Of a stretch of 64,000 nucleotides of DNA, positions 58,776 to 64,000 are shown one piece after another (position 1 is the stretch's first letter; each line of letters opens with the position of its first letter). Location: contig NZ_CP045178.1 of assembly GCF_009296025.1 (NCBI RefSeq), forward strand, positions 310,001-374,000. Reading direction: 5' to 3'. The notes below the pieces were generated by a model. That model saw only the letters and a program-made list of their open reading frames with translations. It did not search any database and was not told the origin of the DNA. This DNA comes from Streptomyces tsukubensis. GTDB lineage: Bacteria > Actinomycetota > Actinomycetes > Streptomycetales > Streptomycetaceae. Both the position numbers and the translations under genes were made by a program.

Positions 58776-58887
58776 CGCGGGCGGAACCGGCTCTCTTCGC
58801 ACCGCGTGTCCTCAGTGCGCCTCTGGCCGCACCGGCACGGCCCCTGTCGTCTCCGGCCGGTGCCGTGCCGAGTCGACTCCCGCCGGG

Positions 58888-59874
58888 TCAGGCCGCCTCG
58901 GACCCGCTCTTTCGGCGCCGTATCAGGACCGTCGTGCCCACGCCGATCGCCACGGCCGCGCCCCCGACTGCGGCGATCGCCGGCAGGGCGGAGGACGAAC
59001 CCGTCTCGGCGAGACTCCCGGTGGCCGGCGAGGCCGACGCGCCACGGGTCGCGGCGGCGGTGGCCGAAGGCGTCGGCGTGCCGCTCGGCTCCGGCGTGCC
59101 ACCGCCCTCACCGGGGGCGAGTACGTCGAAGCGGCTCTGCACTGTGGTGCCGTCGGTGCAGTGTTTCCCCGGATCGACGTAGGTGCCGCCGCCAATGGCG
59201 TAGCTCGGGCCGGGAGTTGCCTCAGCGTCGATCCTCAGCCGGAACCTCAGAGTGGCGGACTCGTGGGCTTTCAGGTGCGTGTGGCCGTAGATGATGCCGG
59301 TTTCGCGGTACTGGTCCTTGCCCTCGTCCTTCAGGGACAGCCACTTGCCGCCGTCGGCGTCCCAGTACTCCAGATACGCGTGCTCGAACAGGTCACCGTT
59401 CTCGCTGGCCTGCCCGTTGTTGACCTCGACCGATGCTTCGACCGCGCCCACCGGCGTATCGCTCGTGTCGGTCACGTTCATGGTGAACGCGTGCCAGCCA
59501 CCACCGGCCGCGATCTTGGCGGGCAGCCCCTTGAGGCTGAAGTGGATCATGGAGGTGGGGCCGTTGTCGCAGGGAGACGGTGAGTTGCTGGCGGAAGCGC
59601 TCGGAGAGCCGGAGGCGGATGCCGGGGAGGAGTCGAACGGGGATGCGGGGGCGGACGGCGTGGCCGAGACCGAAGGAGCGGCGGCGCCGGTATCCGTGTC
59701 CTTCTCCGCTCCCGTCGCGGGAGGAGCGGTGCTGCCCGTGGCGGAGCCGGACGTCGACGTGGACGGAGGCGTCGGCGATCCGCCTTCGGCCTGGGCGGTG
59801 GTCGCGGTCAGGAGCGCGGCCGGAACGAAAGCTGCGGCCGTGGCGACGGCCGACATTGCGTGACGGAGTCTCAT
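58888..59874 (-). CDS. Sortase-anchored surface protein with LAETG motif
   Basis: 328 residues from ATG 59874 with GAGGAA upstream. Signal peptide to about residue 29 (TTAQA). A Ser/Pro/Ala/Thr-rich stretch (30-100) is followed by a beta-rich domain (105-250: [40 protein letters not shown]). The sorting signal is LAETG at 288-292, then a hydrophobic helix and RRRK. LAxTG is the motif of class E sortases in high-GC actinobacteria. Displayed on the cell wall; the function of the beta domain is unknown. No sortase gene is in the window. Confidence 0.88.
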   Translation of the reverse strand: MRLRHAMSAVATAAAFVPAALLTATTAQAEGGSPTPPSTSTSGSATGSTAPPATGAEKDTDTGAAAPSVSATPSAPASPFDSSPASASGSPSASASNSPSPCDNGPTSMIHFSLKGLPAKIAAGGGWHAFTMNVTDTSDTPVGAVEASVEVNNGQASENGDLFEHAYLEYWDADGGKWLSLKDEGKDQYRETGIIYGHTHLKAHESATLRFRLRIDAEATPGPSYAIGGGTYVDPGKHCTDGTTVQSRFDVLAPGEGGGTPEPSGTPTPSATAAATRGASASPATGSLAETGSSSALPAIAAVGGAAVAIGVGTTVLIRRRKSGSEAA

Positions 59875-60052
59875 GAAAGGTTCCTCGTGGCGTGAGTGCG
59901 ACGTCGGTGCGACGCGGGTGAGATGGAGATGTACTCACCCGTGTGACGTCAGCGGCCCATGGGACGTTGTAGGCGATCCGGAGTATTACCGCCACGTTCA
60001 GGGACTGTTCGGTCGGCACGCACACGGCTCACACGCGGGCCCCTCGTCCTGC

Positions 60053-60094
60053 CCGTGACGCCGCACCGCGGTACTCCGCGGTGCGGCGTCACGG
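60053..60094 (-). terminator. Very strong stem-loop terminator
   Basis: A perfect 19-bp stem (60053-60071 with 60076-60094) and a TACT tetraloop, 9 bp past the protease stop codon. Confidence 0.85.
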
Positions 60095-60103
60095 TCCCGG
60101 ATG

Positions 60104-61021
60104 TCAGCGCAGCGCCCCGGAAGGCTTCGGCAGCGCGCAACCCGACGCGGTCAGGTCGAGCTTGTTGCCCGTGGTGAAGCAGGCGGGGATGCCGTACGTC
60201 TCCTGGGCGTAGCCGATGCCCTCGCGGACGGTGACCGCGCCCTTCTCGTCCACCTCACAGGGGTTGTTGAGGGTGCAGCGCGCACCGTCCTCGTTGGTGG
60301 TGTTGTTGATCGCCGTGACCTGCCCCGTGCTCGTGTCGATGACGGGAGAGCCCGAGGTGCCGCCGATGACCTGGCACGGCGAGGTGTAGCGGACAGCGTC
60401 CTTCCACGTCCACTGGTCCTCCTTCAGCCGGTACGCGAACCCGTCGACGGAGCAGTTGTAGGTCTGCTTCCAATAGCCGGAGACCACGCTGATCGGATGG
60501 CCCTTGACGGGGTGGGAGGCGGAGAGCGTCAGGGGGGCGATGCCGGTGGACGTCTTTATCTGGGCGTACGTCTTGTTCAGTTCGTAGAGGGTGACGTCCG
60601 TGTCGGTCATCGTCGCGTAGACGACCTTGGTGGCCTTCAGTGTGCCCGCGCTGCCCGCCGAGGCGTTGAGGAGTGTGAAGCTACGGGTCGAGGACTGGTC
60701 GGTGATGACCTTGCCCGCGGTGGGCATACCCGTTTCGAGACAGTGGCCGTTCGTCATGACCAGCGCGGGGTCCGTCGACTGCGAGTTCGGCATACGGATC
60801 AGCGAGCCGGAACAGTTGCTGAGCGCCACGGTGCCCGCGAAGGAGGTGGCCTTCGCCGCCGTGGGGGTCGCCCCGGCGCCTCCAGGGTGTGCGAGCGCCG
60901 TCGACGCGGTGGCGGCGGGACCGCCCCCGCTCGGGGCCGCGGAAGCCGTACTCGCGGTGCCGGCCAGAGCGGCGGCGCCGAGGACGAGTGTGGTCAGGGT
61001 GGCGAGGAGAGGCTTGCGCAT
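60104..61021 (-). CDS. Secreted trypsin-like serine protease
   Basis: 305 residues from ATG 61021 with GAGAGGA upstream. Signal peptide to about residue 28 (STASA). Catalytic triad by motif: H93 in MTNGHCLE, D142 in MTDTDVTLYEL and S225 in GGTSGSPVI. A short pro-region lies between 29 and 60. Four Cys pairs could form disulfides outside the cell. S1-family peptidase typical of Streptomyces; cleavage preference cannot be told. Monocistronic, between two strong terminators. Confidence 0.9.
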   Translation of the reverse strand: MRKPLLATLTTLVLGAAALAGTASTASAAPSGGGPAATASTALAHPGGAGATPTAAKATSFAGTVALSNCSGSLIRMPNSQSTDPALVMTNGHCLETGMPTAGKVITDQSSTRSFTLLNASAGSAGTLKATKVVYATMTDTDVTLYELNKTYAQIKTSTGIAPLTLSASHPVKGHPISVVSGYWKQTYNCSVDGFAYRLKEDQWTWKDAVRYTSPCQVIGGTSGSPVIDTSTGQVTAINNTTNEDGARCTLNNPCEVDEKGAVTVREGIGYAQETYGIPACFTTGNKLDLTASGCALPKPSGALR

Positions 61022-61082
61022 GGTGGGTCCTCTCGGATCGGCCCGGGGTCCGAGAACTCCCGGGCGGCGAAGGGTCGATGCA

Positions 61083-61100
61083 TTGTCGGCGTACCGACAA
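61083..61100. promoter_or_regulatory. Palindrome upstream of the protease gene
   Basis: TTGTCGG (61083-61089) and CCGACAA (61094-61100) are exact 7-bp arms around CGTA, 62 bp before the protease start. Candidate regulator site. Confidence 0.5.
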
Positions 61101-61248
61101 CGCGCCCGCTACCCCACGCCCCCGCACTGACGCTTTCCACACTCTTGACAACACCCGTAGCAGGGGCATCCGTTCACCGGGCGGCGCGGCGGACCGGTCC
61201 ATCCGGGCGCCGCCGAAGCCGCCCGTCCATCACCCCCGGAGACAGTCC

Positions 61249-61290
61249 GCGCCCCGGTGGCGGCCCGTTCCGGGGCCGCCACCGGGGCGC
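61249..61290 (-). terminator. Perfect 18-bp stem-loop after the peptide ABC operon
   Basis: An 18-bp arm (61249-61266) pairs exactly with 61273-61290 over a 6-nt loop, 9 bp past the stop codon of the fused ATPase gene. Confidence 0.85.
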
Positions 61291-61298
61291 CATCCGCT

Positions 61299-62960
61299 TC
61301 AGACCGTGGCCAGTTCCTTTCTGGCCTCTCGGCGTGCCGCCGCCAGGAGGGGATCGAGCGCGGGGACCGCTGCCAGCAGCTGCTTCGTGTACGGGTCCTG
61401 TGGGTCGCCGTACACCGACTCCAGGCTGCCCTCCTCCACGATCCTGCCGCGCCTCATCACCGCGACCCGGTCGCTGACCTGGCGTACCACGGCCAGGTCG
61501 TGGGCGATGAAGACCAGCGCCAGGCCGAGTTCCCGCTGCAACTCGCCGAGCAGAGCCGTGACTTGCGACTGGGTCGTCACGTCAAGGGCGGATACGGCCT
61601 CGTCGCAGACGATCAGCTGGGGTTCGGCCGCGAGTGCTCTGGCGATTCCGACGCGCTGGCGTTGGCCGCCGCTGAACTCGTGCGGGTAACGGTCGTACTG
61701 CGCCGGGTCGAGCCCGACCCTCTCCAGCAGGTCCCGCACCCTGGCCCGGATGACGTTCTCGTCGCGGTCGCCGCGGGCCCTGAGAGGGTCGGCGACGGAC
61801 TCGCCCACGGAGCGGCGCGGGTTGAGCGAGGAGACCGGGTCCTGGAAGACCATCTGAGCCCGGTCCGCGCGGGTCAGGCGGCCCGAAGTGGGTTCCAGCA
61901 GGCCGACGAGCATCCGCCCGAGGGTGGTCTTGCCGCTGCCGCTCTCACCGACCACGCCGAATGTCTCGCCCGCGTGGACGGTGAGCGAGACCCCGTCCAC
62001 GGCTGTCGTCGCCGAGCCGCCCCTGCCGAACACGACGCGGAGGTCCACGGCCTCAGCGATCGGCGAGGAGGGGGCGGGGGTGGTGTCGGTGCTCGCCCCG
62101 CCGGGCGTTGGCTCCGTTCCGTCGCGAGGCGCGGGTGCGGACGGGGCCGGAAGGCGGCCCCGGGCCGTTCCCCGCTCCCTGACCGCGTCCACCCTGGGGA
62201 CGGCGGCCAGCAGTGCCCTGGTGTAGGGCTCGTGGGGCGTGGCCAGCACCTGGGCCACCGGGCCGCGTTCCACCGCGCGACCGTCCCGCATCACCAGGAC
62301 CTCGTCGACCGATTCAGCGGCGACTCCCACGTCGTGGGTGACGAGCAGGAGCCCCATGCCCGTCTCGTGGCGCAGATCGTGCAGCAGGTCCAGGATCTGG
62401 GCCTGGACGGTGACGTCGAGCGCCGTGGTCGGTTCGTCGGCGATCAGCAGCCTCGGCTCGCAGGCGAGCGCCATCGCGATGAGGGCGCGCTGCCGCATTC
62501 CGCCGCTGAACTCGTGGGGGTGCGACCTCGCGCGCCTGGCGGCGTCCGGGATGCCGACCCGGTCGAGTACGTCCACGGCGCGGGCGCGCGCGGCCCGCCG
62601 TGACGTTTTCACATGGACCCGGTAGACCTCGGCGATCTGGTCGCCGATCGCGTAGAAGGGATCCAGTGAGGAGAGCGGGTCCTGGAAGACCATGGCGGCC
62701 GACTTGCCGCGCAGACCGCGCAGTTCCGCCTCGGAGGCGGCCTGTACGTCGACGCCCGCCACGGAGATCGAACCGCCGACCGCCGCGCCGCTCCCCCGGT
62801 GCAGACCGAGCAGTGCGTACGCGGAGGCACTCTTGCCCGAGCCGGACTCCCCCACCACGCCGAGGGCCGCCCCCGCCTCCAGGGAGAAGGAGAGGCCGTC
62901 GACCGCCTTCACCGACCCGTCGAAGGTGACGCTGAGGTCCTTCACCTCGACCAGACTCAT
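61299..62960 (-). CDS. Fused dipeptide ABC ATPase (DppD-DppF type)
   Basis: 553 residues from ATG 62960, overlapping the permease stop by 4 nt; the frame extends upstream but antisense to the permease. Two complete ATPase domains. Domain 1 (1-250): Walker A GESGSGKSA, Walker B LLIADEPTTALD. Domain 2 (300-550): Walker A GESGSGKTT, signature FSGGQRQR, Walker B LIVCDEAVSALD. Domain 1's signature reads FSGGMRQR. Both carry the oligopeptide-type C-terminal HEPYTRALL / QDPYTKQLL tails. Energises import of peptides or nickel-like ligands; last gene of its operon. Confidence 0.94.
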   Translation of the reverse strand: MSLVEVKDLSVTFDGSVKAVDGLSFSLEAGAALGVVGESGSGKSASAYALLGLHRGSGAAVGGSISVAGVDVQAASEAELRGLRGKSAAMVFQDPLSSLDPFYAIGDQIAEVYRVHVKTSRRAARARAVDVLDRVGIPDAARRARSHPHEFSGGMRQRALIAMALACEPRLLIADEPTTALDVTVQAQILDLLHDLRHETGMGLLLVTHDVGVAAESVDEVLVMRDGRAVERGPVAQVLATPHEPYTRALLAAVPRVDAVRERGTARGRLPAPSAPAPRDGTEPTPGGASTDTTPAPSSPIAEAVDLRVVFGRGGSATTAVDGVSLTVHAGETFGVVGESGSGKTTLGRMLVGLLEPTSGRLTRADRAQMVFQDPVSSLNPRRSVGESVADPLRARGDRDENVIRARVRDLLERVGLDPAQYDRYPHEFSGGQRQRVGIARALAAEPQLIVCDEAVSALDVTTQSQVTALLGELQRELGLALVFIAHDLAVVRQVSDRVAVMRRGRIVEEGSLESVYGDPQDPYTKQLLAAVPALDPLLAAARREARKELATV

Positions 62961-63946
62961 GCCAGTACCACCCGTCGGTCGGCCACCGCGTACAGCACGT
63001 CCGCGACGACATTGGCGAGCACCACGAAGAAACCGGTGACCAGCACCATGCCGACCACCACCGGCAGGTCGACGACCTGTACGGCGTGGACGAGTTCCCG
63101 CCCGATCCCTGGCAGGCCGAACAGCGATTCGGTGAGCAGGGCGCCGCCGAACATCGTCCCGACGTCGTTGGCGTTGAGGGCGATGACGGGCGCGGCGGCC
63201 CCGCGCAGGGCGTGCCGCGTGATGATCGAGCGCTCGCTCACCCCGTAGGCACGGAAGGTGCGCACATGGTCCTCGGCGAGCGTCTCCAGGATCGAGGCCC
63301 TGGTCAGCCGGGCGTACTTGGCGGACTCGATGAGAGCCAGTGACACCCAGGGCAGCAGCAGGTTCCATGCCCACTGCTGCGGATCCTGCGTGAAGGGTAC
63401 GTACTCCGGGTACGGCAGCCAGCCGAGTGTTCCGCACACCACGATCATCAGGAGCAGACCGATGATGAAGACGGGTGTGGCGGTGCCGGCGAGGGTGAGG
63501 CCGGTGAGGATCCGCTCGGTGGGCCGTCCGCGCCGCCACGCCGAGAGCACTCCGGTGCCGACGCCGAGGATCAGCCACATCACCATGGCGCCGAGCGCCA
63601 GTGAGGCGGTGACGGGGAGCTTGGTGAGGATGAGGTCGGTGACCTGCTGATCGGTTCGGTAGGACTCGCCCAGGCACGGGGCGTCGCAGTGCAGTACCGA
63701 GGTGCCCGTGGAGTAGTCACGGCCCACGAAGATGCCTTGCAGGAAGTGCCAGTACTGGGTGTAGAGCGGGTCGTCGAGCCGTAGCTGCTCGCTGACCTGG
63801 TGCACCTGGATCGGTGAGCAGCGCGGCCCGCAGGTGATCTGTGCGACGTTGCCCGGGGCCACGTAGAAGACCGCGTAGATGATCACGGAGATCGCGAAGA
63901 CCGTGAAGGCGGCGCCGATGAGGCGCCTGAGCAGGAAGCCGGTCAT
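62957..63946 (-). CDS. Peptide ABC transporter permease (DppB/OppB type)
   Basis: 329 residues. N-terminal MTGFLLRRLIGAAFTVFAIS is the typical DppB start; six helices. The EAA region reads RHALRGAAAPVIALNANDVG and TESLFGLPGIGRELVHAVQV. An extracytoplasmic insert with four Cys (C39, C43, C87, C91 region) is unusual and could form disulfides or bind metal. Overlaps the genes on both sides by 4 nt, so tightly coupled. Confidence 0.92.
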   Translation of the reverse strand: MTGFLLRRLIGAAFTVFAISVIIYAVFYVAPGNVAQITCGPRCSPIQVHQVSEQLRLDDPLYTQYWHFLQGIFVGRDYSTGTSVLHCDAPCLGESYRTDQQVTDLILTKLPVTASLALGAMVMWLILGVGTGVLSAWRRGRPTERILTGLTLAGTATPVFIIGLLLMIVVCGTLGWLPYPEYVPFTQDPQQWAWNLLLPWVSLALIESAKYARLTRASILETLAEDHVRTFRAYGVSERSIITRHALRGAAAPVIALNANDVGTMFGGALLTESLFGLPGIGRELVHAVQVVDLPVVVGMVLVTGFFVVLANVVADVLYAVADRRVVLA

Positions 63947-64000
63947 GCCGCGCCGCCCTTCTTCGCACGCTTGCGTCCCGTGCCGATGCGCAGCCGGGAC
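63943..64000 (-). CDS. C-terminal end of the preceding ABC-operon gene (cut by window)
   Basis: Only 18 codons are visible, ending SRLRIGTGRKRAKKGGAA then TGA, which overlaps the permease ATG. The basic tail and position suggest the second permease (DppC type) or another subunit of the same peptide importer, but this cannot be settled from the fragment. Confidence 0.6.
   Translation of the reverse strand, partial: SRLRIGTGRKRAKKGGAA

Noticed and set aside
1..64000. tRNA, rRNA, riboswitch, insertion sequence or prophage
   Set aside because: No cloverleaf with a GGTTCGAAT-type arm, no rRNA-like block, no transposase or integrase motifs and no known riboswitch core were seen on reading both strands; a covariance-model search could still find small RNAs.

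Overview
The window is a stretch of a high-GC (about 70% or more) actinobacterial chromosome, almost certainly Streptomyces. The evidence is the strong G/C bias at third codon positions, frequent GTG starts, 4-nt ATGA/GTGA overlaps inside operons, -10 boxes of the TAGNNT type, a DasR-type operator in front of a chitinase, an LAETG sortase-type surface protein and two mycothiol-dependent isomerase-family genes. No rRNA, tRNA, CRISPR array, insertion sequence or phage gene was seen. Both ends cut genes: a prolyl-aminopeptidase-type hydrolase on the left and a gene upstream of a peptide-ABC permease on the right.

Layout. 1-8 kb: single metabolic genes (ornithine cyclodeaminase family, an Lrp regulator divergent from an EamA exporter plus DUF2000, cupin, secreted serine hydrolase, VOC protein). 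8-11.5 kb: a TetX-like FAD monooxygenase behind three palindromic operators, then a cytochrome P450. 11.7-21.2 kb: a divergent carbohydrate locus with Gfo/Idh/MocA oxidoreductase, PmoA-family protein and cupin on one side, and a sugar ABC transporter, a DUF624-like membrane protein and a Tat-exported GH36-like protein on the other. Each side has a recognisable promoter with a palindrome at its start point. 21-26 kb: isomerase-family, DJ-1/PfpI, SDR with a divergent TetR, and an MBL-fold hydrolase. 26.4-32.7 kb: a second sugar locus (lipoprotein, two permeases, LacI, GH5-like glycosidase) with a LacI-type operator just after its promoter. 32.8-35 kb: a MacB-type ABC pair. 35.3-38.5 kb: a secreted lamin-tail protein, then a CHASE3-type histidine kinase divergent from a response regulator that reads in frame with an N-terminal helix-turn-helix region. 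38.7-41.5 kb: dienelactone hydrolase and a DasR-box chitinase. 41.7-46.9 kb: a polyol-phosphate operon (GlpB-like, GlpA-like with a BFD-type Fe-S tail, FGGY kinase, DeoR regulator). 47-53 kb: SnoaL-like protein, phosphodiester glycosidase, MarR, methyltransferase, isomerase-family and zinc-ribbon proteins. 53.3-57.7 kb: a second TetX-like cassette with MFS exporter, isochorismatase-like hydrolase and a TetR whose own operator recurs as a 15-bp-phased triple site in the monooxygenase promoter. 57.7-64 kb: an orphan hemC paralogue, an LAETG surface protein, a secreted trypsin-like protease and a peptide ABC operon with a fused DppD-DppF ATPase.

How the genes work together. The two sugar loci each pair uptake with degradation of the imported or exported substrate. 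The chitinase sits under amino-sugar control. The 53-57 kb cassette looks like a self-contained inducible detoxification module: TetR senses a compound and releases an FAD monooxygenase, with an exporter and a hydrolase beside it. The polyol operon would phosphorylate a polyol and oxidise the phosphate. The most interesting structures are the phased operators, the HTH-receiver reading frame, the two carbohydrate loci with unusual enzyme combinations, and several minisatellites and long perfect palindromes between genes. Functional names rest on motifs and family resemblance read by eye; no database search was possible.
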